A DNA stretch of 12,290 nt from Xylaria sp. FL1777 (GCA_022578965.1 MU401032.1:1-12290), one strand, 5' to 3'. Counted from the first letter of the stretch, positions 1 through 9,280 are shown. Numbers and translations: made by a program. Notes: a model not told the origin generated them from the sequence alone.

Positions 1-480
1 TACTTAATAAACTAAAAAATAATTAGTTTTTTAAATAAATTATAAAAATAAAAATATAGAACTTTTATAAATTAAAGTAATTAGTTATAACTATAGTTTA
101 TTATAAAAATTTATAAAAATTTGCAATATTTAAAAAGAATTTTAACTATATTTATAATACTATTTTAAAAAAATATAAAAATAATTGCTATAAATATTAT
201 TAGCTAATTAAAGCATAATTATATTAAAAAATAGTTATTAAAAGCAAAAGAACTTGAAAACTACAATTTAAAGCTTAACTAAAAGCAAAAATAAAACAAA
301 GTATAATAATATTTAAAGTGCAAAATAAAATAAACATTTAAACATTTTACAAAAAAAAATTAAAAAACAAAATAAGCATTTACTAAAAAAGCAGTAAATA
401 GCTAAAAAAACTAAAGCTTTATATAAAGTTTAATATAATAATTAGCAAAACTAATTTAAAATCAAACTTATATATTAAAA
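1..480 (+). pseudogene. possible degraded gag C-terminal region
   Basis: The stretch lies directly upstream of the protease in the same + frame, where a gypsy element would carry the end of gag. The frame is rich in Lys, Ile and Asn with frequent stops. The segment at about 181-280 (reading ...AKELENYNLKLN) has the general look of a gag capsid helix region. One Cys codon survives at 319-321, but I could not align a CCHC zinc knuckle around it. The assignment therefore rests mainly on position. No start codon, LTR or primer-binding site was identified. Confidence 0.35.
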
Positions 481-780
481 AAAAAATATAATATTTTAAT
501 TAACTTAAAAATACAAGCTAACATAATTTTACTTAAAGTAATAAAACAAAATAAAATTTTCTAAAAATACAAATAAAAATCCTAAAAAATTAAAAGATTT
601 AATAAAAGCATTTTTAGTTATAATAATAGTTATATATTTAAAAAAACTAAACTTTTTAATATATTTATATAAAAATACAAAAAATAAATTATATTAAATA
701 TTGCTAATATATTTAATTATAATATTATTTTAAAAATACTATAACTAAAAAATAGTAACTTTTTAATTTAATAAAAAGCA
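481..780 (+). pseudogene. gypsy aspartic protease, degraded
   Basis: The retroviral-type aspartic protease cleaves the Gag-Pol polyprotein. At 499-513 the frame reads INLKI where the family has the active-site IDSGA, followed by QAN and an ILL-K-V stretch fitting the usual ANFIS-like continuation. The catalytic Asp codon has become AAC (Asn) at 502-504. The second conserved block, DIILGIPWL in relatives, is read as NIILKIL*L at 721-747, with Trp turned into TAA. The 300-bp length is normal for the domain. It runs in frame into the linker and reverse transcriptase downstream, as in a pol polyprotein. The gene is dead. Confidence 0.75.
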
Positions 781-888
781 AAAACTATTAATTAAAAAAA
801 TAAGAAATAAAGCAAAAAAATTAGAAAAATTATAAAAAAAATCCTAAACAAAATATTAAAAGTATATTATAAATTCTATAAACTATTT

Positions 889-906
889 AAAAAAAAAAAA
901 AAAAAA
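889..906 (+). repeat. A18 homopolymer inside pol
   Basis: Eighteen consecutive A residues lie inside the protease-RT linker and are read as Lys codons. The frame is the same before and after, so the run has not shifted it. It probably reflects GA/GG to AA conversion of Glu/Gly/Lys codons, possibly followed by slippage. Confidence 0.8.
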
Positions 907-960
907 GAACTTTTTAAATATAGCTTATAAAATTACTATATTTTTATTAAGAAAAAATAT

Positions 961-1780
961 TAATTAAAGCTTTATTAAGTATACTATATAAGCTTAAACA
1001 AAACAAACGCTTTATAAAAATACATTTAAAAAAATTTAGCAAAAGAATTTCTAAAAAAATCTTAGTTATTTGCTAAATATTTTATAGTATTAATACTTAA
1101 AATAAAAAATAAAAAACAACTAATTAATAAAGAAAAAAAACCAGTATAATAAATAATAGTTAATTATTAACTATTAAACGTAATTATTATTACAAATAAA
1201 TACTTTTTTATTTTATTAATAACTATAAAAGAAAATATTAGCTAAGCAAAATAGTTTATAGCAGTTAATATTTTAAATAAATATTATACTATTAAAATAA
1301 CTAAAAAAAAAAAATAAAAAACTGTTATATAAACAGTATATAAACTATATAAGTATATAGTTATGCTATAAAAACTATAAAACGTACTAATTAGCTTTTA
1401 ATATATAATAATAATAATTTTATAAAAGTTTTTAAACAAGTTTATGTTTATTTACTTAAATAATATTTTAATTTACTTTAAAACATTAAAAAAACACAAA
1501 AAACATATAACTTAAATATTAAAAATACTTAAATAAGCAAAATTATAACTTAATATAAAAAAGTATATATAGTATACATAAAAAATTAACTTTTTAAAAT
1601 TTATAATTACTTTAAAATAAATATAGATTTAATAGTTAAAAATTAATATAATATAAAACTAAAAAATATTTAACTTAGCTACTATTATAAACATATAACA
1701 AACATTAAGATTTTTAAACTATGTTTAAATGTTAATTTAAAACTTTAAGAAAATAGCATTTTACTTTATAAAGTATATAA
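961..1780 (+). pseudogene. gypsy reverse transcriptase, degraded
   Basis: This is the RNA-directed DNA polymerase domain of pol. Blocks in order in one + frame are: NLAKEFLKKS (1033-1062) for the N-terminal NLxKGFIRxS block; VNY at 1159-1167 for VDY, followed by ITNKY; AVN at 1261-1269, where the first catalytic Asp is now Asn; KTVI*TVYKLYKYIVM after 1318, for the WKTAFRTRYGxYEYLVM block; and YLNNILIY from 1453 for the YLDDILIY active site. The thumb is read as FLKFIIT (1579-1599) and TLRFLNYV (1705-1728), matching FLGFIIT and xLRxFLGxANFYR. Catalytic Asp codons have mutated to Asn and several Trp and Arg codons to stops. The segment 781-960 before it is an in-frame linker with a poly-Lys run. 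Confidence 0.92.
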
Positions 1781-1800
1781 AGAAAAAATATAAAAAAAAA

Positions 1801-2156
1801 TCCTTTTTAATTTTAAAAAAAGCTTAAAAAGCTTTTAAAGAACTAAAACTAAAAGTTATTTTTAATTTTATAGTTAAACTACTTAATTTATAAAAAAGAA
1901 AAAAGCTAAAAATAAATACTTTAAATAATATAATTATAAAAGTTTTAAAATAACTAAAAAACAACAAAAAATAACACTTAATAGCTTATTACTTTAAAGC
2001 ATTATAAAACGCAATATTATAATACTTTATATATAATAAAGAATTACTTGCAATTATTATAGCACTTAAAAAATAAAAACTATTTTTTATAAGAACTATA
2101 AAACTAATTAAGATTTATTTAAATTATTAAAACTTAATAAAATTTATAATTATATA
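1801..2156 (+). pseudogene. gypsy RNase H, degraded and interrupted by a LINE
   Basis: RNase H degrades the RNA strand during reverse transcription. AFKELK (about 1834-1851) is the conserved lead-in. KINTLN at 1909-1926 stands for ETDASD, with the first catalytic Asp turned to Asn at 1915. IAYYFKAL at 1981-2004 fits the IAYxSKxL block. YNKELLAI at 2032-2055 is almost intact and keeps the catalytic Glu (gaa, 2041-2043). YLNY at 2116-2127 stands for YTDH. The frame then reads NLIKF and is broken by the inner element at 2157, resuming at 9283. Removing the insert plus one 16-bp repeat restores an uninterrupted frame, because 7140 bp is a multiple of three. Confidence 0.9.
2141..2156. repeat. 16-bp target site duplication, left copy
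   Basis: AATTTATAATTATATA is identical to 9281-9296. It lies in gypsy RNase H/linker codons and ends exactly where the gypsy frame stops. A perfect duplication of this length fits target-primed LINE insertion better than LTR integration (4-6 bp) or Tc1-type transposition (TA). Confidence 0.9.
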
Positions 2157-2192
2157 TTGTATTACTTGGGTTAACGGCTTATTAGCTATGCT

Positions 2193-2225
2193 GGTTTTTA
2201 TTTTTTATATATATAGGTAAAAACC
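2193..2225. repeat. 8-bp inverted repeat near the LINE 3' end
   Basis: GGTTTTTA (2193-2200) and TAAAAACC (2218-2225) flank a 17-nt AT-rich spacer, in the least decayed part of the LINE. It could fold as a 3' hairpin in the element RNA, which some LINE reverse transcriptases recognise; that role is inference. Confidence 0.45.
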
Positions 2226-2462
2226 GTGCTTGTGGGTTAAAAGCAAGCTGTAAGCAGCTCACTTTTTTTTTAGTAGCTAAGTAAAAACATCTTGTATTTA
2301 CTTTTAGGTTGCATTAGTTTTGCTACAATTTTATTAAGTGCTTTACTTTTTATTTCTTTGCTTTTAGGTTGTTTGTTTACTTGCATTATGCTATTAATTA
2401 AGTATATGTACTTTTATATAGTTATTTTGTAGTTTTTTTTTCTTTGTATTTTTTTTGCTTTG

Positions 2463-2483
2463 TAGTTTGCTTGCTTTAGTATT
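2463..2483. repeat. 21-bp direct repeat, copy 1
   Basis: TAGTTTGCTTGCTTTAGTAT plus a final T is identical to 2605-2625. Both copies lie in the Lys/Gln-rich frame of the tail and encode a similar Thr/Lys/Ala/Ser-Lys peptide on the - strand, but 142 bp apart they fall in different codon phases. Confidence 0.7.
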
Positions 2484-2604
2484 GCTGCTTGCTTTATGCT
2501 ACTTATAGCAGTTTTTTTAGTTTTAGCATTTATTTAGCTAAGTATGCTGCTTTTTTTTTTTAGTCTTTTTTTAAACCTTTTTTTATTATATTGCTAGTAT
2601 ATTA

Positions 2605-2625
2605 TAGTTTGCTTGCTTTAGTATT
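2605..2625. repeat. 21-bp direct repeat, copy 2
   Basis: Identical to 2463-2483, offset by 142 bp. Such identity within heavily mutated DNA suggests an internal duplication or chance in low-complexity sequence. Confidence 0.7.
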
Positions 2626-3814
2626 ACTATTAGCTTTTTGCTATACTAGTTTTTTTATAATTAAGTTATAACTAAGTTATAAACAAAGTTAATTGTTTAT
2701 TACTTTTTAGTTTGCTTTTTGTATATTTATTTTTTAAGCTATTTTTATACTTTTTATAGTAAGCTTACTAAATAAGCACAGCTTATAAGTAGTTTATATA
2801 CTAAGCAGTATAAAGTAGCAATAAATAATAAGTTACTTTATTTAGCTATTTATGCTAATCTTTTTTTTTTTTAACTATTAATTTTACTACTTTTACTACT
2901 ATTATTATTATATGTTTAGCTTATGTTTGCTTTAATATGTTAAAATGTTTAGTTTATAATATAATTAGTTATTAATGCGTTATAGTTATATAAAAATTTA
3001 TTTTATTATAGCTGCTATATCTTTTGCAGTATATATTTATAACTAGTTTAGCTTAAGTATATATATTAACAAGTGTTAAGCTTATATATTTAAGGTTATA
3101 AGTTATTTTGCTGCAGTTTTTACTAGTTATTTAATTTATAGTATTAAATAAAGTAGTTAATAGCTTGCTATTATATAGTTTAAGCTTTTATAATTGCTTA
3201 TTGTTATGCTTTTTTACTGTAATGCTAATTTTTAAAATAAAAATAAGTGCTTTAGTGCTTTGCGCTAAAGTATTACTAATAGCTTTAGAATTTATATTTA
3301 TTAAGCATGCTAAAATGCTTAAGCTATACTATTACTGTATTGCTTATGTTATAATAGTATATTATATACTTTTTATTGCTGTTTTTTTTATGTTAACTAT
3401 ATAAAAACATTAATAACTTTTATGCTTGCAATATTATTAGTAAGTTTGCTAAGTGTTTATAATGCAAAAAAAGCAAAGTAAGCGCTAAAAATAGCAGTTA
3501 TAGTTCTATAAATACTTTTAACTGTATTAATGTTTGCATGTTTTTAAGCTTTACTTTATGCTTATTTTAATTATTGAAGTTTTTTTAATTCTAAGTGCTA
3601 CTAATAATTTCTTAGCTTAAAAAAATTAATAAAGAACTTTAATTGTTTGTTAAAGCTTATATAGCTATACGTTATTTTTATACTAATAAAAATATTTAAG
3701 CTATATTTATAGCTAATATATAACTTTAAGTTATAATTAAAAAAGCAAAAAAGGCTGCAGTAAATAAAAAGGCCAAAAGTTTTATATAAATAAGCTAGTT
3801 AAAAAGTATTTATA

Positions 3815-3830
3815 TAACCTTTAAAGGTTA
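3815..3830. repeat. 16-bp perfect palindrome
   Basis: TAACCTTTAAAGGTTA is its own reverse complement. It sits at the edge of the segment (about 3580-3800) where the + strand becomes A-rich again inside the T-rich LINE. No function is assigned. Confidence 0.6.
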
Positions 3831-4339
3831 ACATTATTATATATTTAGTAGCTAAAAGTTTTAATAGAATTTTAATGTTTAATGCTTAATAAAGTTGCTT
3901 AATTATTTTGCTTTTTTATAATATATGCTTTTTAACTTTTATAGTTTTATGTTTATAATTTTATATTATTATTTTTGGTATTTTATTATATTATGCTTTA
4001 CTTTAAAGTTTATAAACGTAAGCTTATAATAAGCAGCTTTTTTAAGACTATAAGTAGCAAACAGCTTTATAATAATTACTTTAGCTTTTGCTTTGTAGTT
4101 ATAATAAACTTTTTTTAGCTTAAAAAAAAACCGGTATTAATGCTTAGCTATTTTTGTTTTGTGTTTAAAGGCTTTTGTTTTTGTGTTTTTATAGCTGCTT
4201 ATAACTTAATTAGTTTTTTAGCTATATTATAATAGCTAAGCTTTCTTGTATTTAAAACTTATTTAGCTATTTTATATGCTTTTTTTAAGTTGTACAATAA
4301 TTAGTAGCTTAGTTAAAAATTTGTTTGCTTTTTTAATAT

Positions 4340-4420
4340 ATTATAAGTGTTATTATATTTAGGGCACTAGTTTAAAAAGTGTAGTAATAACTCTTTGGCT
4401 TAATTATATTAGCACGTTAA
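4340..4420 (-). other. C-terminal Cys/His motif of LINE ORF2
   Basis: On the - strand: Cys 4414-4412, Tyr replacing Cys 4408-4406, His 4381-4379 and Cys 4366-4364, giving CX1(C)X8HX4C. This matches the C-terminal CxC...ET..H.L..C motif that follows LRTGKIGL-type sequence in many fungal LINEs; the preceding VxLHIKKISLKKY (about 4490-4450) is consistent. One ligand is lost. Confidence 0.7.
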
Positions 4421-5279
4421 TAATTTATAGCTAAATATTTTTTAAAACGCAAAGTACTTTTTTAAGCTAATTTTCTTTATATGTAGCTAAACTAATATAA
4501 AGCTTTTAACTTTATGTAAGCTTTTATATATGTTAAGCTACTTATTATATGAAAGCTAGTTAATAGCAGTTTGTTTAAACTTTGTTTTTTCTTGTTTTTT
4601 AGTTTATTACTAAATATGCTACGCATATATTAATTCTAGGTTTATTAGCAGCTTGTTTTTTTTGTTGCTTTTATTGCTTTTTTAATGTATTTTATAGTTT
4701 AGAATTTTTAAAAGTTCGCTTTATGTTTTGCTAGCTTAAAGTATTTTTTTCTTGTTATTGTTTAGCTATACTTTGTAGCTTTAGACTTTTTTGTTGCTAA
4801 TTAAATTATATGTTACTAAAGCTAGCTTTTTAAATTACTTCTAAATATAATTTGCTATACTTGTGTTTTTAACTTTTTTTGCATATTTAATAGTTTTATA
4901 ATCTAGCTATAAGTTTAAAGGAAAAATTAGTAATTTTATTTTAAGGTTAATTATGCAAACACTTTTATAAGCTTTAGTAATAACATGTAAGCACTTGTTT
5001 TAAATTTGTTTAAGCACTTTTAGTAGCTTTTATTTTAGCTGTTAATTTTGTTTTGTTAACTTATGTTATACTGTTAACTTATACTTAATTGCTGCTTATA
5101 TTACTGCTATATATAAAAGTTTTGCTTAAATTATATTTAGTTTTTATGCGGATTAAGCTAAGCAGCTTATTAATAACGTTTGCTTTTTTAGCTTTTTGTA
5201 GAGCATTTTATGTTGCTTTTTTTAGTTTAAGCAGTAGTTTATTTATATGCTAAGCATTTTTGCTGCTATTTTAAGGCAT

Positions 5280-6184
5280 ATTTTCTTTTAGCCTGCTTTT
5301 ATTGTATGCTTAAAAGCTTTTTAGCCTAGCTTTATAAAGTAAATAAAGTAATATTTGCTTAAGTTAAATTTAAATTTATATTTTTAGCTTTATTTTAAAC
5401 AAACCTTATAAACTTGTTTAAGCGCTTTATAAGCTGTTTTTGTGTTTTTTTTAGCACTTAGTAAATTTATATCGTTTATAAAAACAGCGCTTTAAAGCCT
5501 TTACATAAACCGCAGTTTATTATATAGCAAAGTAATATATAAACAGAAAAAAATTAGCAATAGTAAGGATTTTTATAAAATATTTACTTTAATACGTATT
5601 AAGTTTAACTTTTGTTTGTTAAAAAATAAAGTTGTTATATAATCTGTTAAAAAGCTTTATATTTATTGTATTATTTATTTTAGAAAGCTTATTTTTTTAA
5701 GTATTTAATAAAGCTTTTTATGTATTATTAAGTTAAACGTTTTTATTATATTTAAAGAAAGCATTAAAATTGCTTTGTTTACGGCTTATATATAACGTAC
5801 TGCAAAAATAATTAAATGTAGCGCTATTTTTATAAACTATTATAACTTATTTTTTATTTGTTTAAAAAAAAGCAGTTTATATATTATAGCAGCATAAATT
5901 AGTTTTAAAGCTATTTTAGCTTTAATAAGCTTTTTTATTGTGTTTAATAAAGCAATAAGCTATTAAAAGCTTAGTAAGCTTTTATTTAGTTTATTTTTTA
6001 AAATAACTATTGTTTAAGCGTTCTAAAAGTATTTTAAGTAGTAATTAATCTAAAAGCTAGCTAATATTATATTAGTTATACGTTTAATAAAAAACCTATG
6101 CTTGTTTTTATTATTTTTAGGCAGCTATAAGCTATATGCCTTTAAAAACGCGTTTGGGATTTTATTTGATTTTAGTGCTTTTTA
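5280..6184 (-). other. LINE reverse transcriptase domain
   Basis: On the - strand, *KALKSNKIPNAFLKA at 6184-6137 stands for the Tad-type WKAPGSDxIPNxFLKA block. The frame then gives NA*TIVIL (for NAWTVVI), LIALLNTIKKLI (for xIALLNTIGKLL), IHKKLY*IL, II*WI*SFLTD-like and VNIL*KS (for VGIPQGS, around 5584-5567). The active site is FINDINLL at 5482-5459 for FVDDINLL: the first catalytic Asp is Asn (5476-5474), but the second is still GAT (5473-5471). FKFNLSKY and LSI*I fit the following FxPxKYE and LGVWL blocks. The frame is unbroken over 900 bp apart from stops, so this is the best-supported part of the LINE. Confidence 0.92.
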
Positions 6185-6899
6185 AGCTTTTATATAGCTT
6201 AAAATTGTTTGTATTTTGTAGTAGTTTATGCTATAATAAAAGAAAAAAAAAGTTAAAAAAGCTAGCAAAATAACTATGTTTTTTAAATTAGCGTTTAGTT
6301 TTAAAAAAAACCTTTTAGTAAAAACTTTTGCTTTGTTTTTAAAAGTGCTTATTATAGTTGCATTTAAGCTATTATTATTGCAAAAGTTTAGCAGTACTAG
6401 CTTTTTTAGTACTTGTAAGCTTTTTGTTTATGCTTACTTTAAGGTTTTTTATATTATTTTAGCTTGTTTTGCTTTTGTACTTTTAGCTTTATTTTTTTTT
6501 ATATTAAAAAAGTTATGCAATTATTATTAAAAGTAGCTTTTAAACACTTTAGTTTAAGCTTTTTTTTGTGCTTTGTTTGCTTTATATTTGTTTTAGTAAG
6601 CTTTTTTAGTTCGGACTTTTTACTAATAAACGTAAGTTTTTTTTTTTTTTTGCATTGCTTGCTTTACTTTTGCTGTTTACTAGTTATATTATAGCTTGCT
6701 TTTTTTCTAGTTTAGTATTGTTTTGTTTGTAATTCTGTTTAAGCTTTTAAATAGCTTTTTTACAGCTAAGTTTAAATATTTAAAGTTTTTAGCGTTTGCT
6801 AAATAAAAGGTTGCTAAAAAAAAGCGTGCTTTAATTTTTACTTATTTTATGTTAGCTAGCTTTTAGTTTTAGCTTAAGTTTTTTAAAGGTTTATTTAGT

Positions 6900-7740
6900 T
6901 TATTAAAGCTTTTTATTTAGTACTTAAGCAGCTTATAGTTATTTTTTACTATATTTAAGCTTAATATAAAAGCAGCTTTTAAGTTTATTAATACTTAAGC
7001 TAAGTTTATAGTAGTATTTGGTTTTTTTTAGTTAAAAAAAGTGCTTATGTTTTTTAAAATAATAAGCTTAAAGTTCTAGTTTTATACTAATAGCATAACT
7101 TTTTTAACTTTAGTGTATAGCTTTAATATATATATTTAATTTTAATAATATAAGTTAAAATTTCTAAGTAATAAAGTCTTATTAGCAGGTTGCTTTTGTT
7201 TTAGTTTTGTTAGTAATATAAGCTACTTTTAAGCTATATAAAAAAAAAAAAAAAAAAAATAAATATAATAAATATTAAGGTTTTTGTTTTTAAAGCCTAA
7301 AGTAACTATACATTAGTTTTTTATAGCCTTTATTTTTTTTATTTTTATTGTTAAATTTATTAGTATAATTGCTTAAGGCCTGCTTTAGTTTTAATATTAT
7401 ATAATGCTATATTTTAAGCTAGTTAAGCATATAACATATAAAAAATCGCTAATAATTATTAGCAGCTTACAAATTATTAAAACGTTATATTTATTTTTTT
7501 TAAAAAGGATTTTTTTTATAACTACATAACTTTTTCCGATATTTTATTAAAGTACAAAATACTTGTTTATTATATGCTAGCAAAAGTTTTACCTTTATTA
7601 TTACTTTTTTTTAATGCGTTTTTATTATAGTTTAAAAGCAAGGTTAAGCTTTTTTTTTTTTTGTATTGCTAAGTTTATAGTTATAAACTTTTTTATTATA
7701 ATACTGCTTATGTTTTTAAAAAAGTTAAATTAAAATTAGT
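6900..7740 (-). other. LINE endonuclease domain (EEP type)
   Basis: Endonuclease-exonuclease-phosphatase fold that nicks target DNA. INLAIQ just after a basic stretch (about 7673-7656) fits the D-I/L-L-AIQE block. RNFNLYY at 7165-7145 stands for GDFNxHH, with the catalytic Asp now Asn. TTINLA at 7015-6998 stands for STIDLx. NNYKLL at 6943-6926 fits SDHxPI, with Ser, Asp and His converted to Asn, Asn and Tyr. Between about 7655 and 7500 the best frame is shifted by one relative to the rest, which implies an indel in the poly-T run there. The catalytic residues are lost. Confidence 0.8.
7240..7259 (+). repeat. A20 homopolymer inside the endonuclease
   Basis: Twenty consecutive A residues (poly-T on the coding - strand) lie just upstream of the GDFN-like motif. 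They read as a Phe run that no endonuclease has there, so slippage expansion of a shorter run is likely. Confidence 0.8.
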
Positions 7741-7769
7741 TTAAAATTGCAACGTGCTTAATTAAAAAC

Positions 7770-9169
7770 TGTTTTTTTTTTTAGCTGTTGTTTTAGTTTT
7801 TTAAGCTTAAAGGCTTGCTTACTTTTTGCAGCTAAGTTATTTTTACATTTTTTGCTGTTTTAAAAGCTAGCTGCTTTTAGAAGTTAAACAGTACTATAAT
7901 AAGTTTGTTTTAAAAAGCTAGTTTAGCTATTACGTTTGTAATATAGTTAGCTGCTTTATGTATATATGCATTTTTTGCTATGTTTTTTGCTTTTTAAGCA
8001 TATAAACATATTATAGCTTATATAAAATGTTTGCTGTTATACTGCTTATATTTAGCTAAGCTATTTATAGTTTATATTAAGCACATGTTTTTTTTATTGT
8101 TAACATGTTATAAAAATGCATACTAACTGCAATATTTGTTTTTTTTGCAATAAGCTGCTTTATGCTTTTATTTATAGCATTAGTAGCATTTTAACGTTAT
8201 TACGTTTTTAAAGTATAGTAAAGCTACATAATAGTTATAATTCTAAAAAACTCTGTTATTATATAGCTTGTTTGCATTTTAAACTAACTTTATGCTAACG
8301 TATATTAGTTTTATGCTACGCTTACATTATTAAAGTTTTTTTAGTAATATAACTTTTATAATCTTTATATTATTAGCTTGCTATAATTACGCTTTTAAAA
8401 GCTTTTTTTTTAGTTTAATAATTTTAATAGTTAATATACTTATTACTATAAGTTAAAATAGCTACTAGTGTACTATTAACTTGTTTTTAAATATTATTAT
8501 AGTTTATTTTATATTATTTATATACTAGTTCTTTATTTTTTTTGAGCTAAAAACAACTTTTTAATTATTATTAGTAAGCTTATAAGCTGCTTTAATAGCG
8601 TTTAAAAATAGCGCTTTATTTATTTTTTGTACTATAATATATTTAGTTTTGCTATAAATACTTAGAGCTATTAGTATAACTATAATAGTTTAATTATAAA
8701 TAGCTGTTATGCTTGCACAGTATAAAAAAGCTGCTATAATATTAGCAAATTTTCTTAAGTTTAAGTTTTAATTAATAATGTTTATATACGTTTATATTTG
8801 CGAAACGCTTTTTAAAATATTTTTAATAGCTTTTTTAATACGTTTAAGTTAAGCGTTTAAGTTTATTTAAAAGAATATATAAACGCATTTTATGCTAGCT
8901 TTAAGTAGCATACAAATTATTTTTTTAGCAACAATAATTGTTTTTAACGCTTTATTAAGCTTAAAAAATTTTTTTGTATTTGCTTTAGCAGCTTTTTATT
9001 TGTTTTTATTTATGTTTGGTTTAGTTCTAGGTAGTTAGCGTTATTTAGCAAGTTTGTTCGCGTAATATTAATGTAGCTCGGTTAAAATAGCGTTTAAGCT
9101 AGTTGCTAGCTTAACAAAAGAGTTTTCGTTAAAGCTTGCTGCGCTACTAAATATACGTTAATATAGCAT
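7770..9169 (-). pseudogene. LINE ORF1, gag-like CCHC protein, degraded
   Basis: ORF1 of Tad/I-type LINEs is an RNA-binding gag-like protein that packages element RNA. On the - strand the frame begins with ATG at 9169-9167 and stays readable in one frame for about 1.4 kb with scattered TAA/TAG stops. The first 250 codons or so are Lys/Ala-rich and look helical, and I do not recognise a family there. At about 8329-8222 the frame reads KRSIKLIYVSIKLV..., fitting the region before the knuckles. A CX2CX4HX4C knuckle follows (8188-8147), then a weaker Cys-rich block (8129-8081) that fits a second knuckle only partly. The C-terminus is very basic and runs into ORF2 in the same frame, so the boundary near 7770 is approximate. 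Confidence 0.65.
8147..8188 (-). other. CX2CX4HX4C zinc knuckle of ORF1
   Basis: Read on the - strand: Cys 8188-8186, Cys 8179-8177, His 8164-8162 and Cys 8149-8147, with spacing exactly CX2CX4HX4C. The sequence is CY*CYK*KHKAAYC. All four zinc ligands survive although neighbouring codons have become stops. Confidence 0.8.
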
Positions 9170-9280
9170 TATGCCTAAAGGTAATACAGCCTGTAGAATT
9201 TAATTCTAAAGTTAAATACCTTTTTTTACGTATGTTTAAGTGCTTTGTTAGCAATTACAACAGAAAACAAAAAAAGCTCC
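9170..9280 (-). other. LINE 5' leader
   Basis: This is the stretch between the LINE 5' end and the first ATG of ORF1. It starts GGAGC on the - strand, keeps some unmutated GC (AGCTCC on +), and all reading frames are poor. LINEs carry an internal promoter in this position, but no promoter motif is recognisable here. Confidence 0.5.

Larger units (their letters stand above)
1..2156 (+). mobile_element. Ty3/gypsy chromovirus, left part (gag end to RNase H)
   Basis: This is the 5' portion of a hypermutated Ty3/gypsy LTR retrotransposon. A single + frame carries protease, reverse transcriptase and RNase H motifs in the canonical gypsy order, with many in-frame TAA/TAG stops and no frame change detected. 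The element is split at 2156 by a LINE and continues at 9281 in the same frame. The + strand is A-rich, as is usual for the coding strand of retroelements. The 5' LTR, primer-binding site and most of gag are outside the window. The motif order is seen directly. The chromovirus assignment rests on the chromodomain found in the right part. Confidence 0.9.
2179..4198 (-). pseudogene. unidentified coding-like 3' tail of the LINE
   Basis: The 2 kb between the ORF2 end and the LINE 3' end are not a plain UTR. On the - strand one frame is almost stop-free over 4200-4023 and includes SLKKAAYYKLTFINF (about 4049-4005), which resembles a Psq/pogo-type helix-turn-helix. Another frame over about 3285-2883 looks like a coiled coil (LAQSTKALI, then KKHNNKQL*KLKLY). 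A third frame over about 2820-2182 is Lys/Gln/Ala-rich and ends in a double TAA (2184-2179), only 22 bp from the element end. The frame change near 2860-2872 falls in a poly-T run. The layout resembles a pogo-like transposase (N-terminal HTH, C-terminal basic coil), but I found no DDE core or convincing terminal inverted repeats. The function is unknown. Confidence 0.35.
4199..7740 (-). pseudogene. LINE ORF2: endonuclease-reverse transcriptase, degraded
   Basis: ORF2 nicks the target and primes reverse transcription there. On the - strand it contains, in order, an apurinic-type endonuclease (about 7740-6900), a basic linker, a reverse transcriptase (about 6184-5280), a thumb/connector and a C-terminal Cys/His motif (4414-4364), ending near a TAA at 4201-4199. 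Nearly all of it is in the same frame as ORF1. In the endonuclease, frames shift around a T run near 7650 and return near 7490. I found no TDGS-type RNase H block between the thumb and the C-terminal motif, where some relatives carry one. Trp, Arg and Gln codons have become TAA/TAG, and Gly and Asp have become Lys/Arg/Asn. Dead. Confidence 0.9.
2157..9280 (-). mobile_element. Tad1-like LINE (non-LTR retrotransposon), 7.1 kb, degraded
   Basis: The segment lies between perfect 16-bp direct repeats and encodes, on the - strand, a CCHC gag-like ORF1 followed by an endonuclease-reverse transcriptase ORF2 in the order typical of fungal Tad1-clade LINEs. No LTRs are visible. The 5' end on the - strand is GGAGC..., the 3' end ...CCCAAGTAATACAA, without a poly-A tail. 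The + strand is T-rich throughout, opposite to the gypsy flanks. Stops are TAA/TAG, so the element is inactive. The length matches a full-length Tad1-type element, but ORF2 ends at about 4199, leaving an unusual 2-kb 3' tail. Confidence 0.9.

Noticed and set aside
310..345. A gag CCHC knuckle around the Cys codon at 319-321
   Set aside because: The residue at the His position cannot be derived from His by the mutation pattern, and the spacing does not fit.
3165..3404. 79-codon + strand open frame
   Set aside because: Hydrophobic Leu/Ile/Phe/Tyr-rich translation of T-rich DNA lying antisense to the LINE tail. No start context, domain or conservation visible.
2188..4137. A complete pogo/Fot1-type DNA transposon with inverted ends near CTGGTTTTTA (2191) and AAAAAAAACCGGTA (4124-4137)
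   Set aside because: The size would fit, but the ends match only over a few bases, the TA duplication is not convincing, no DDE core was found, and a - strand frame runs past the left end to 2182. It is kept only as an alternative for the tail.
6276..6694. Two overlapping + strand open frames (6276-6530 and 6464-6694)
   Set aside because: They are the antisense of the LINE endonuclease-RT linker, whose - strand frame has recognisable neighbours on both sides. The Phe/Leu-rich products are mirror images of Lys-rich coding.
8740..8760. KFANIIA on the - strand as a reverse transcriptase FADD motif
   Set aside because: It lies in ORF1 upstream of the zinc knuckle. The genuine RT with its full series of blocks is at 6184-5280.
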